This document shows positions 1 to 10,085 of a DNA stretch of 64,000 bases, piece by piece (position 1 is the first letter of the stretch; every line of letters starts with the position of its first letter). The translations under genes and the position numbers were made by a program. The stretch comes from Gliomastix tumulicola (Eukaryota > Ascomycota > Sordariomycetes > Hypocreales > Bionectriaceae), in NCBI GenBank assembly GCA_001599755.1, contig BCHX01000011.1:124001-188000 (forward strand), read 5' to 3'. The notes beneath the pieces are model-generated. The model was given only the letters and a program-made list of their open reading frames with translations, ran no database searches and had not been told where the DNA came from.

Positions 1-345
1 GGTAGAGCGTCGGCTGGCGCTGGCTGGAGACAGCCCGCCTTCGCTAGCCCGTCGGCTTCTTCGTTGCCTGGGATCTTGGCATGGCCGGGCACCCAGCGGA
101 CACTTGTGGCGCCGTGTGCGTCGGCGAGGGCCTGGAACTCGACAAAGACGTCCTGGGAGGAGTCTGAGGGCTTCCCGCGGAGACAGGAGGCTGCTGCGAT
201 GTTATCGAGGCAGACCACGATCTGCAAGTCGCGGCTGCGTGGCACCGAGAGGGCCGCTTGCAGGCCCCGGAGCGCGCCCGTCGCTTCGGCGTCGAACACT
301 TCAGCCGGGCCGAGACGGCCGCAGCCCCGGTCGACTGGTTCACCG
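1..345 (-). mobile_element. LINE fragment, RNase H domain (Tad-like)
   Basis: Minus-strand reading from about 345 down to 1 is open and reads as the RNase H domain at the C-terminal side of a fungal non-LTR retrotransposon polyprotein. Visible motifs, in order, are FDAEATGALRGLQ (acidic active-site residue), VVCLDNIAAASCLRG (second Asp) and WVPGHAKIPGNEEADGLAKA (His plus last Asp). The domain runs off the window edge. It is preceded on the minus strand by a CAAA microsatellite (about 360-385), so the element is interrupted or joined to other LINE debris there. Assignment to the Tad clade is inference from motif style. Confidence 0.8.
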
Positions 346-354
346 TCCGCGCAT

Positions 355-455
355 CAGTGTTTGTTTGTTTGTTTGTTTGTTTGTATGTTTTCCGTCCAGC
401 AGCATTAGGCCGCTCAGGTCCCCTGTAGGGGCACGGGACGTGCTAGGCTAAACTA
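355..455 (-). repeat. LINE-associated terminal segment with CAAA microsatellite
   Basis: On the minus strand this reads CAGGGGACCTGAGCGG, then GCTGGACGGAAAA, then a CAAA microsatellite. The same order occurs on the plus strand at about 36300-36380. Two copies ending in the same simple-repeat tail suggest the 3' end of one LINE family. Confidence 0.55.
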
Positions 456-2344
456 TATAGAAGAATACACTGTCGGAGGACTTCACCCAGCGCTTCTTGC
501 AAGGCCTCCGTAGGATGGGCTGTCGAGCCCAACTCTCGAAGGCGGCTTCTCTACCTTTCCCCAGAGGTAGAGTTCGTCCTGCACGCAGTACAAGTGTCTA
601 AAGCTAGTCCCCCACCAGTCACCCTTCGCCAGTTCATCTANCATATCGTCGGCTCAAAGGCGCAATCGTCTGAGAAGGCATCCCGTCAGCGGGAACATAT
701 CCCTCTCCAGCCGAGAATTCTCTTGCACAGGTAGGCTAAGTAGCCCCGCACCGTACGGCGCGAGAACTATGCCCTCCACGGTCGCCAGCAGCTACAACCG
801 AAGCTGTGCATCCTATAAGGGAAAAACCCCTCGAAGGGGAAAACCCCAAGGCGGCTAGAACGCTGTCTAGTCTCCAGGTAAGCTCTGTACCATTTCGACC
901 CAGCGGTTTATGTCTGTGGTCTCGGCGTAGCGAGACGCGATTGTCGGTCCCGGTCGCAACCGGGCAGCAGCCAGAGGCTGCCGAGAAAGAAAAAGGAAAA
1001 GAAAAAGAATGGTCTCTAGGCAGGAGATACCTCCAGAGGTCGGTCGAGGCAGCGCGAAGCTGCAGGTCTGGGCGAGGGCGCGACGGCCCAGGTCGTCGGG
1101 CAGCTGTGGCTGCGCAGGAGTGTCGAAGAGGCGTAAGAGCCCCGAAGTAACCCAAGGGCAACAAAGCCCGGAGGATCGAGCAGCAGGATGCTGCGTGTGT
1201 CTGGGCAGCCGAAGCTGCAGAGGTCGGTCGGTAGGTCGGAAGGTCGGAAGGTCGGTCGGAAGGTCGGAAGGTCGGTCGGAGAGGGCACTGGGCCCAGAGT
1301 GTCGGATGGCCCGCGAAGCCAGGAAGTCGAGGCTCGGGAGAGCCTGAGGTAGTCGGTAGGAAGGAGTGCCCAAAGGCAAGGTCAGGAGCTCGCGAAGCTC
1401 AGTGTCGTCGGTACCAGCATGGCAAAGAAAGGTCAACTCTCTGAATCCCTCTCTTGTGGCGGTTGTTAGGGTCCCGATAAACCCAAGGTGAAATTGCTGC
1501 GAACTTTAGGCTGCAAAATTTTTTCCCCTAGCAAGCCACTAACAGTGGTTGCCAAGGGAAAATTTTTACAGGAGAGAGTTGTCCGCGCATCAGTGTGATC
1601 GGGTTTCTGACAGCTACAGGGTAGGCGGAAGAAGAATGCGGCCCCAATCGAGCGGGGCTTGTTCGAGGACTCGTGTCTGTATTCAATGATCGCGGTCACA
1701 GTTCGGGTGCAAGACTTAATAAGTGTCAGTAGATGAACGAAGTAAGTATTGCGGTGAACAATCTTGTCGCAGGCTTGATCATGATAGGCCTTGATTGGTG
1801 AAGAAAGTGGGATACAGGTGACGCGCTTGGCCGCCCCTGACGTGACCAAGTATTGGTGTATCCTCTATGTCTCACTAACCTACTAGTCTGACTGATTTTT
1901 AATGAGGAAATCAGAAGCGTGATGCGGGGTCGAGCAACGGACCTATGGCATGGGAAAATGGGGAGCTTACCTCTTTTAATTGCACGAGGACTAGCCCAAC
2001 GGAATTTCATCAACCTCGACAGCGTCAGAATTGCTCATCCAAGCGGACTGAATATGGTTAGCTTTGCTGCTTGTGCCTTCCGCCAGGACAATTAATGCGA
2101 CGACGTCGAAGCGCCGATAGGATGATTGCTGTGTTCTCCTTGCAATTGGTCCTTGAGGCGACGAAATGACTTGATTGCTGTCAGGCGGTTCAAATTTTGC
2201 ATGGTAATCAAAGTCATGTACGGAGTAGCTGTGTACTAAGATCCGGGTACGGGCCCCCTGGATGTGGAGCTTTGATCATTGATCTCGGAATGGAGCATGC
2301 CCACTTAGAAGCGGCATGGAGGTGGGCCTCACGCACTCATTCGA
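456..2344. other. Gene-poor region with simple repeats and a hairpin
   Basis: No spliced gene model could be supported. It contains a GGTCGGAA-type minisatellite at about 1218-1282, where 4-8 bp units of GGTCGG and GGTCGGAA alternate, and a long imperfect hairpin at 1514-1567. The open frames here overlap on both strands and show no recognisable domain, so they are treated as chance. Confidence 0.5.
1514..1567. repeat. Imperfect inverted repeat (hairpin, 3-nt loop)
   Basis: The arm ending CTAGCAAGCCACT (to 1540) pairs with AGTGGTTGCCAAGG (from 1544) across the loop AAC. Pairing extends outward through CCCC/GGGA and a poly-T/poly-A block, giving arms of about 25 nt with a few mismatches. No coding context. 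Confidence 0.6.
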
Positions 2345-2568
2345 GGCTCTGGTCGCCCGTGGCTCTGGTCGCCCGTGGCTCTGGTCGCCCGTGGCTCTGG
2401 TCGCCCGTGGCTCTGGTCGCCCGTGGCTCTGGTCGCCCGTGGCTCTGGTCGCCCGTGGCTCTGGTCGCCCGTGGCTCTGGTCGCCCGTGGCTCTGGTCGC
2501 CCGTGGCTCTGGTCGCCCGTGGCTCTGGTCGCCCNNGGCTCTGGTCGCCCGTGGCTCTGGTCGCCCNC
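2345..2568. repeat. 16-bp minisatellite, about 14 units
   Basis: The unit GGCTCTGGTCGCCCGT repeats head to tail with almost no variation; a few Ns near the end mark assembly trouble. Because 16 is not a multiple of 3, all frames stay open on both strands, which creates several spurious open frames. Confidence 0.95.
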
Positions 2569-2781
2569 CGCCGTATACATAAGGACACCTTCTGGCCCGG
2601 AACATCTGGCTCAACTACATGACGTGTGCGGCACTCCCTCTTATCGCCTTCGATGTCTTGCTAATGCAACGCGAACACGGGCGTGACAGCACACTTGAAG
2701 TAGTTTAACGCGGTATGCCGGCGTAAGCCCCAAACATTCCTATGACACGTGTAGTAGCTGGCAGGCTGTTCGACTCCGGGG

Positions 2782-2787
2782 TATAAG
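2782..2787 (+). promoter_or_regulatory. TATA-like box
   Basis: TATAAG lies about 26 bp upstream of the proposed start codon at 2813. The short spacing implies a very short 5' leader if it is used. Confidence 0.3.
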
Positions 2788-2812
2788 AAGTCTTGCTTCT
2801 CCAACCCTTCGC

Positions 2813-3344
2813 ATGCTACTTGAATCACCCAACGGCACATTGCCAATCTCAATTCTCAACGTCCTGGACTCCTCTCTACTCGCAACGTAAGTGTTTATTG
2901 ATCATGTATACACCCTTGCTAATGCTTGCGTATCAGTCCTCTGAAAGGCGACATTATCGATCGGTTGACCGCACCTGACAAGCTAGATTGCGTGTAAGCC
3001 ACTCGCATTTTTTTTTAATGAGATGATGACTTCGCCTATGCTCTCAGACAAGGCTTCTGTCCATGGAGCGGGACGAGGGGTTCGCTGAGCTATATGTTGA
3101 CCATTTCAGAACCATGTCGACGTCTGGGACTACGAGCAATGCGAGTGGCGAAGAGGTGGATCGCACGGCGTCCAACGAAACCACTGTGTCATCAATGGAC
3201 GGCGCGGGCGGAGCCGCTCACACAGACACTGCGGACCGGTCCCAGCCCGATCCTAGGGATCTGCCCAATATCGACGTGGGCGAATTGCGTACTCTGGATA
3301 ACGGCTTTCTTGACGGACAACAGAATGGTAACAACAAAGAGTAG
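2813..3344 (+). CDS. Small hypothetical protein, three exons
   Basis: Proposed exons 2813-2886, 2937-2993 and 3053-3344 (about 140 aa). The first intron is convincing (GTAAGT donor, GCTAAT branch site, CAG acceptor). The second has GTAAGC and an AAG acceptor at 3052; the preceding CAG would shift the frame, so that junction is less sure. The N-terminal third (MLLESPNGTLPISILNVLD...) is hydrophobic and leucine-rich. From about residue 68 the protein is Ser/Thr/Asp/Asn-rich and probably disordered, ending NGNNKE. No signal peptide or known domain was recognised. An ATG at 3063 would give a 93-residue form without the first two exons. Confidence 0.45.
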
Positions 3345-3554
3345 CCTAACGAGTGGTAGCATTCAAGAAAATGCTTGCTTGGGAAGTGGATAGTCACGTG
3401 CGTAGGGACCACGACATTTCGCATTACCCCGCAGTCGCGTCACTTTCCTCGACTACAGATGTGAGGGGACACGCTCAGAAATAGAATAGAAGGCCACCTT
3501 CTTTCCTTCGTCGTTCACTCATTGCTCCACGTATCTCATCGTACGACTGTTGCA

Positions 3555-4134
3555 ATGGCGGGACGGGCTAAGGTTCAGGTCGTTGAAGCCTCCGATACAT
3601 TACGTCGCCTGTGCGAGAAGCCCCGAAAAAGGGAGCTCCTACGGACCGCACCTCCGTTGCGGGAGCTTCAGACCAGCCCCGAAGACCTTGAGATTCTCCG
3701 TCTCTCCTTCAACGACCATGTACGCATCTTTGCCCTCCTACATGCAGTAGCTTGCTTAACATCGTCGCTAGAAATCCAAGGCAGAGGAGTACTGCATGAT
3801 CGAGGAGCACTGCGAGATCGCGGACAAGCCTGAGCTGCGTGGGCCGCATGAACTCAGTAGTGGCACGCTTACGCTTCGTCCACGTACGGTCACGGAACTG
3901 ATACCGCTTTCCACTTCAGACGCAAGCTCAGACGAGATCTTCCATACTCCCGACCCTAAAAATGACGATGTGTATCAAGCCGTGAGATGGGAAACGGGGC
4001 ATCATATCATGATATATGGAGGTGGCCGAATTCTGCTGAAAGAAGGAATGATTTGTTTCAGTATGCTAGTGTATAGCATGAAAGATAGAATGGGAGATGA
4101 AGAGCGTGATAACAGTAAAACAATGATAATTTAA
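3555..4134 (+). CDS. Hypothetical protein, two exons
   Basis: Exons 3555-3719 and 3772-4134, joined in phase 0 across a 52-bp intron (GTACGC, branch-like CTTAACA, TAG acceptor), giving about 175 aa. The N-terminus is basic and charged (AGRAKVQVVEASDTLRRLCEKPRKREL). The second exon carries an acidic stretch with C..C-like spacing (EEYCMIEEHCEIADKPEL) and a Ser/Asp-rich tract (STSDASSDEIFHTPDP). I recognise no family. It converges on the next gene: the two stop codons are only 9 bp apart, so the transcripts very likely overlap at their 3' ends. Confidence 0.5.
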
Positions 4135-4143
4135 TAGACCCCG

Positions 4144-5781
4144 TCAGTCGGATGCCAAAAAGTGAGGGCCGTCCTGACAGAGAGGAGAGTCTAATAGAGC
4201 CTGGAACCAAAAAGGGTGGTCCGAGGGAAAGTCTAGTATACTCATCTCATCTACATCGGCGTTGAGCCATGTGGGTGAGATTCTCCTACGCTTGGCTCGA
4301 TGGATGCTGTTTCCCTCGTGGCTATGCGTTGACGGCGTGTTGGGGTTGGTGTTCCCTGGTATTCCGCGCACGTCGATTTGATGGGCGATCAGTGGCAGCG
4401 TGGGTGAAGGGAGACGGACGGACCAGAATTCGGGTAGTGACAGAGTGCTCTTAGCGGAAGCAGTCCCATCTTCCGAGCCGCTCACGCTATCATTCCCTAT
4501 CCACGTGCTCTGCTCACCCCGTACGGAAGATCCGTCTGGCGCGAGAAGGTTGTCGCCAGTGGGCGTAACGGACAGTGCGCACTTGATTGGTTTCCTCGCG
4601 TTATACGTAGTCTCGAATTCGCGGAAATGTGAGTCTTCGCTGAGAAGATCCACTTCGAGGGCTTGACAGATAGACGAGTAGCTGTCATCTCGTGAGCGGG
4701 GATGTCGAAGAGATATGCGAGACGTACCTCCATTCGCTATAACGAAATTTGACAAATATTGGAATCCATAGAGGCAGGGAGGCCTGGAACTCGTCAGGCA
4801 CCTCACACAGCGGGATTTTCTCGGTGAACTTGGCATTTTCTTCAGGCATTTTCGGGCACTTGATGGAAAAGCTGAGATCGCGACCTTCTATCTGGCTATT
4901 AGTTATTGTGATGTCAGACTGATAGCCCACCTACCAATGAAGAAGATCTCGAGGCCACGATGCCAAAGCCCACGTCTAAATTGGCGTTGCTGTTCCTTAA
5001 GTTCCCAGAGCACTGTGGACCGCTCACGGTGAAGTGCGTAGTCACATTTGTCGCTAGATTTGCCGCAGGCCGTTAGATACTGTCGATGGGCCTGGTCCAC
5101 CTCTCTTTGGTCGCATCCCTTTTTCGATGCCACAATGCAGGTAGCGAGGAAGGTCCTATAGAGGAGCTGTTCTATGATGGTCTGTAGCTTTCCTGTCACA
5201 GATGTAGAGCTGTAGGCTTTGGCAAGCCCTGACAAGTCTAGCTTTTTGCCTGCTCCTTCTGTGTTGGGTTCAGTTGAGGCGATGTGACCCTTGGCATGCC
5301 GGCCGCAGAGTTTGTCGTAAACGTGGAGGAGATCAGCTTCGTTGGCCAAGCCGGCCATCGTCCTCTTCTGATACCACTCTTCCTCTGATGATGGGAGGCC
5401 TTTTAAGAATTTGGCTGTCCTGGCTACCCATGGCGGACAAGGGGGCTGCTGAGAAACGGGAGGTGAGGGTGTGATGAGGTGATTCCATGGCTCGATCTCT
5501 TGTGAGATATGGCTGGTGGGCTGGCGCCCTTCGCGAAGCTCGAGGCCATCGTGGCTGCGTGAGGGTTTTCTTCGGCGACCCCTCTCAGCCACGGCTATCT
5601 CGACTGGAGGAATGCTTTGAGATAGAGGGAGCTTCGAGCTGCTCTGGGGACGGGAATCTGCGGAGCAGTAATAGTCATTATTGTCGAAATTTTCTACCCG
5701 CATGGTAGTGGCAGAGGACAGTTTGAGGTAAGAGGAGTGAGAGCCATGGAACCAGCGCCGCCCGGCTACGTGGCCAGCCAT
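4144..5781 (-). CDS. Hypothetical protein, three exons (about 514 aa)
   Basis: Minus-strand exons 5781-4935, 4887-4728 and 4681-4144. The introns (47 and 46 bp) have GTAGGT and GTACGT donors and AG acceptors, and all joins keep the frame. The N-terminal 100 residues are Ser/Pro/Arg-rich and look disordered. A central block (about residues 110-285: AKFLKGLPSSEEEWYQKR, TIIEQLLYRTFLATCIVASK, LWELKEQQRQFRRGLWHRGLEIFF) looks helical and is the likely folded core. The C-terminus is acidic and serine-rich with a basic KRRR patch that could be a nuclear signal. No Pfam family came to mind. The start is uncertain because GTAAGT overlaps the ATG at 5781; the next ATG (about 5702) is an alternative. Confidence 0.55.
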
Positions 5782-5797
5782 ACTTACGAGATGCTAT

Positions 5798-5905
5798 GCC
5801 TGGTTCGGCACGTACCATGGTACGCGTCTAATGAGGCCTAGCTTGCCCCCCCTGCATGCTCAGGAGGGCGCTAGGCCTGGTTCAGCGCGTACCATGGTAC
5901 GCGTC
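5798..5905. promoter_or_regulatory. Direct repeat with perfect internal palindrome
   Basis: Two copies of a roughly 42-bp sequence start at 5798 and 5875. Each holds CGTACCATGGTACG (5811-5824 and 5888-5901), perfectly palindromic; the second extends to an 18-bp palindrome (5886-5903). A partial third copy (GAGGCCTAGTTCGGTACGTA) follows. They lie immediately upstream of the minus-strand gene starting at 5781, so a dimeric regulator site is plausible but unproven. Confidence 0.45.
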
Positions 5906-6469
5906 CAATGAGGCCTAGTTCGGTACGTACACATGTTGTGAAGCCTAGCTTGCTTCCTTTGTTGCACATGCTTGGCATGCATACGCGCCTCAGTTGAGGT
6001 CCACCCCCAAATGGTGATGAGGCTAGCCTCCTGACCTTGATCCTGAACTTACCTTTGCCTGATTGACTATTGATGCAGATGTCAAATCACTGCTCACAGA
6101 CGCTAGTCTCGAGAAATTGCAGTGCTCCCCTCACAGAGATGTTCCAGGTTAACCACCCAGCAAGAATGACACATTGGCTGCGCAAGCTTCTAAGATTCAA
6201 TTGGTGATGCTGTACTACGCATGGCGAAGGACGGGTGGTGCACACGCATGTGCCTAAGGGCGAGATCAAATAGATGATGGTACAAGCAAAGCACTTCGAC
6301 TGAGGTAGTAGTGACTTTCTCACACGTCAGAACAGACTGTTTATAATTGTACATGGGGTGCAAAGAATCCTAGCAAGGTAAACAAATCGTCAGTAGAGTG
6401 TATTGGCCGCCCATGTCTAGCACACCCAGGCCAACGTGCTATCTACTCAGCGCCCCCATGTCCTCCCAG

Positions 6470-6775
6470 CGTCCGTTCCAGTCCCTCTCCTCGTCCCTTC
6501 CTGTCCCTTTCATCGTCCCTCTCTGTCCCCCCCATCGCCCCCTTCCGTTCCTCCCATCGTCCGTCCCCCTGTCCTCCCAGCGTCCCTCCCTATCGCCCCC
6601 AGCGTCCCTTCCCGTCCCTTTCATCGTCCCTTCCCGTCCCTCTCATCGTCCCTCCCCGTCCCTCCCTGTCCCTATCAGCGTCCCCCCTTGTCCCTCTCAG
6701 CGTCCCTTCCTGTCCCTCACGTCGTCTCTCTCTATTCTCCTCCTCGTCCTTTCCTATCGTCCTCTAGCGCCACCC
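6470..6775. repeat. Polypyrimidine tract (CGTCCCTCCC-type units)
   Basis: About 300 bp of plus-strand sequence is almost all C and T, built from degenerate units such as CGTCCCTTTCCC and TGTCCCTCTCAG. It ends about 20 bp before the start codon at 6793. It stays open in the downstream gene's frame as proline/serine/valine-rich sequence, but composition argues for a promoter-proximal or 5' UTR tract rather than protein. Confidence 0.75.
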
Positions 6776-6792
6776 TGTTGCGTCTTCTTGCT

Positions 6793-7935
6793 ATGGAAAA
6801 GACAACATGCTCTACCTGCGGCAGAAATCACACACGGAAAAAGAGAAAGAGACATGAGACTTCTGAATTTCATAAAAAGGCCAAAGCTAAACTGGAGGCC
6901 GGCCCCCAACTGGATTTCTCTGACGCCAGATCGGACCAATTCTTCAACAACCCATCGGAATTACTGAAAGTCTACTCTGTCGCTTTCAGGAAACTTCCAC
7001 TCCTTGGGAGTCAAGAGGCCAATACGGAGCATGGCTATCCCCTCAGGATCCCCACCGAGCAGTGCTGGGCGAGGAAGCCGGCAAATCGAGATGACCTCAT
7101 GAATGAATTGCTCAGGCAGTGGGACAACCACAGCAGCAACAAAGAAGGGTTCTGTCGAATCTTCTCCCGGCAGGATCCCGAACCTAAGAAGAATGCGCCA
7201 TTGGCAACGGTCCTAAGACAAGTCTACCAGCCAGAGCAGCACGATGCCCATTTTGCGATCGATATTCCGGGAGGCGGGGAAGCCATTATTCCAGAAATAC
7301 TAAGGCCGAGAGTTTCACGAAGCAACGCCGGAACTATGTCGAACATAACGCCTGCTTTCACATACGTCGCTCCACACAATGATCACTGCGATAGTTCTCT
7401 GGCATCAATACAACCTGTCGAGTGCGAGATGGCGGTGAAAATCTGGGCTTCATTCCCACCAACGGAGCACAACTTGAAGGTACTCGAAACATATATTGAA
7501 ACGGGGGAAGACACCTTTCTTTATCCAACGGAAATGCACCAAGGGTATGAAAAGGGCACCCTGACCATCCAAGACGAGAAGACAACTATTATCATACCTC
7601 CTGGCCACATCCATAGCACATTTACGTTATACGGATGTGTTACCACGGGTATTACCTTCTCCACGGAGGCATCTCTCGAACAGGAATGGACTCTTCAGAT
7701 GGATATGCGACACCATAAGGACCCAAGTATGGAACCATTTATACGGGCCTTGCGCCTAGCTATCGCATATGGAGAGAATGACAAGGCAAGCGGTAAGCTG
7801 TGTCAGATGATACGATACGCAAAGTCCACGTTGGCGAGAGAGGAGGCTGCCAACATTCTGCGTCAAATCGACAAGCTTCCGAGGGATTTTCTAAAGCGCA
7901 AGTGCTCCTGTAAAAAGGATTGGAAGCGCCATTGA
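6793..7935 (+). CDS. JmjC/cupin-like protein with N-terminal zinc-finger-like motif
   Basis: Intronless, about 380 aa from ATG 6793 (MEKTTCSTCGRNH). The N-terminus CSTCGRNH...KRH...SEFH resembles a short C2H2 finger followed by lysines. The central and C-terminal part reads like a JmjC-type double-stranded beta helix: H195-N-D197 (PHNDHCDSSL) fits the HxD iron-binding pair, VKIWASFPPT fits the strand holding the basic residue of such enzymes, and IIPPGHIHSTFTLYG (H272/H274) fits the distal histidine loop before a GITF strand. Family knowledge suggests a 2-oxoglutarate/Fe(II) oxygenase or a degenerate relative. The C-terminus is Cys/Lys-rich (KRKCSCKKDWKRH). The frame stays open 357 bp upstream through the polypyrimidine tract, but this ATG is the sensible start. 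Confidence 0.7.
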   Translation: MEKTTCSTCGRNHTRKKRKRHETSEFHKKAKAKLEAGPQLDFSDARSDQFFNNPSELLKVYSVAFRKLPLLGSQEANTEHGYPLRIPTEQCWARKPANRDDLMNELLRQWDNHSSNKEGFCRIFSRQDPEPKKNAPLATVLRQVYQPEQHDAHFAIDIPGGGEAIIPEILRPRVSRSNAGTMSNITPAFTYVAPHNDHCDSSLASIQPVECEMAVKIWASFPPTEHNLKVLETYIETGEDTFLYPTEMHQGYEKGTLTIQDEKTTIIIPPGHIHSTFTLYGCVTTGITFSTEASLEQEWTLQMDMRHHKDPSMEPFIRALRLAIAYGENDKASGKLCQMIRYAKSTLAREEAANILRQIDKLPRDFLKRKCSCKKDWKRH

Positions 7936-8969
7936 CGATAGATTAATCCTACATCTCCGTTCTGCACCGACTTCGACGCACCAAGGCACATAGAGTAGCT
8001 GGCTGTAGGTGGGCAATATGGCGAAGTCAAACCCTTCGCTGAGTTCGACGCATCCTTTTACATGCCCATGTCAAACTACAGCTACATAGCAAGAAAGAGT
8101 AATATAAACCGTGATGCTCGCCTGTGATCATATCTGGGGTCCCTTCATTACCTGTACAGGCCATTTGCTCTCGGGGTGCTCAACATACCGTCACATATCC
8201 CGCAGGGCTACTTGACGGTATGACGATGGTGCTCGAGAAGCTGCAATAGTTCATGTCGGACCATGTACCGATCAGCAAGATGATGCCCATCATGCTCAGC
8301 AGCTGACGCTGTGCATATGCTCTGCAGCCGGGAGGCGCTCACCGTGCAGCAGGCGCTCAGATGTCGCCCGACGGCGAGCCAGCGAGGACAGCTCGTATAT
8401 GTGGTCAATGCCTCGCCTGATCACGGTGGTGGAGAGCTCGACTTCCTGGCCGAGAGCAGGGAGCGCAGGGACACCGAGACGACATCTGCCCCTCGCTGGC
8501 CTCCGAGAACGTGCGAACGCCGGGCACGCAAGTCGAGGATAGGACAGCTCCTTGTCCATACCAAGCCGTGGACAGAAACGGGCTCCCTCATGATAGTCGT
8601 GGCTGTTGCCCCGTTGCATGGAGCCGAGCACGCACTTTCGTCGTTGGAGCACATATCCTCTCCAGCACGCCTCCTACGTTCCAACTCATGCCGTGTCTCA
8701 TATGAAAGTTAGAAAGTTAATATTAGGAGTGTGGTGTAGATATAAGAGCTTTGGGCGGGTTGAAATAAAACAAATAATGGTACAGGGACTAGTTCAGGAC
8801 ATGCCAGTCTGAAATGATCTTCCCCAATCTCGTCACCCCAAGGCACCTGGACGCCATCCGCTGCTGACTCGGCACAGCCGGCCCGGGCACTCCGCGATGT
8901 ATGCCGCCTGGGCCTGCCATTTCTCTGATGGTGTAGTGGTAATCCGCGTCGTCGTCAACTAGCCTGGTT
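7936..8969. other. Intergenic, no supported gene
   Basis: Several 60-130 codon open frames overlap on both strands around 8200-8700 with no splice-site support, conserved motif or hydrophobic pattern. Nothing else was recognised. Confidence 0.4.
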
Positions 8970-9720
8970 TCAGAGTGGCTCAGGTTGGCCCGCACGCTGC
9001 TCCCGCCCTATCTCCGCCTGCCGATGTTGGAAGTGCTTCCAAAGCAAATGCAACGCAGCTATTGCGCAGTTGGGTCCTGCGAGCGACATGTTGGTCATGA
9101 TTGTGATGGCTAGACAGGCAGCCGATCTAAGCAGGGCGACAACGTCCGAGGCCAGCGAGAGGAGGTCGGAGGGCGAGAAGAGGCTGGGCTGGGTGGTTTC
9201 TGAAGTCTGGATCTTCGCCGTCCGACGTATGATGACACGCTGTGCCAGTAGAGAGAGTGTCAAAGCCACGAGGCAGAAGGGGCCTACAATAGGGATGGCC
9301 CACAGAATCTCGAGTCCGCTGTCAACCAGCTGCCATAGGCCTATGCCACCAAATGCCGCCGTTAGGATCGCCCACGCCAACCAGTGAGCCCTTTGAAACC
9401 TAGACTCCGCTCGAGGCATCTGGCGACGGATCAGTACATGTGTATCCTGTGAGGGATCCTCTTACCTGAAATGCACAGAGAGACAGGACTGCCGAGCCCT
9501 TGGAGCCGGCCATCCACGGCGATGCGTCGGAGGCGAAGTATNCGATGAGAAAGCCGAGGCTCGCAAGCCAAAGACCACACACGACCAATATTCTTGCGAA
9601 GTAGGCTCTCCACTTGGCCCACAAGACCATCGCAATGAGCAATGCGACGATGACGAGAGCAAAGATGGCATCAATTTCGCTTTGGTGGCGAACAGGTTGG
9701 CCTGTCGTTGCGGTGGCCAT
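8970..9720 (-). CDS. Multipass membrane protein, two exons
   Basis: Minus-strand exons 9720-9466 and 9419-8970 with a 46-bp phase-0 intron (GTAAGA donor, CAG acceptor), about 234 aa. Around five hydrophobic segments are visible: AIFALVIVALLIAMVLW, ARILVVCGLWLASLGFLI, WLAWAILTAAFGGIGLW, ILWAIPIVGPFCLVALTLSL and a weaker SAACLAITIMTNM. The layout (short polar N-terminus, closely spaced helices, polar tail ending QPEPL) resembles the small fungal integral membrane proteins of unknown function (rhodopsin/PTH11-like fold cannot be claimed). One N at 9542 masks a codon in TM2. Confidence 0.6.
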
Positions 9721-10085
9721 GCTCAACGAGCGCTTTCGTGACGAGGGGCATGTTTGCTGCGAGGCGAGCCGAATCTGGACGGGGTGGTGCGGACTACTTG
9801 TAGCATAGCACGGCGGGAGATCAGGATACTATTACTCTCCACACCAAGTATTTGGTATCACGAACGACAGGCCTAGACGCGGGCTCTCTCGTCGCCAAAC
9901 GGGGCAAAATACGAGCCGTGCGAACAGGTGTACATGGTCCCAGAAATCGGAGTACCCTTGGCCAAATCTCGCATATATCGCGGGCAGAGGTGAGCTCCCT
10001 GGACGTGGGGCAGCGGAAATCGCNTCGTCTGGTGTCCGCTTGGCCAGTCGGCCTACCTGAACGTACTCGCCACTAGGGAGGGCGA

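Noticed and set aside
867..1436. 189-codon minus-strand frame
   Set aside because: Overlaps a GGTCGG minisatellite and competing frames on both strands; residues are repetitive (PTDLPTFRPTDRP).
2197..2686. Long open frames across the minisatellite on both strands
   Set aside because: They arise from the 16-bp tandem unit, which is stop-free in every frame; no splice or start context.
6436..6792. Coding extension upstream of the JmjC-like gene
   Set aside because: Pure C/T-rich sequence giving Pro/Ser/Val-rich text in more than one frame; the ATG at 6793 starts clear coding sequence.
8925..8995. tRNA-like stretch (TGGTGTAGTGGTAATCC)
   Set aside because: The D-arm-like string is present, but no matching acceptor stem, anticodon arm or GTTCGA-type T-loop follows.
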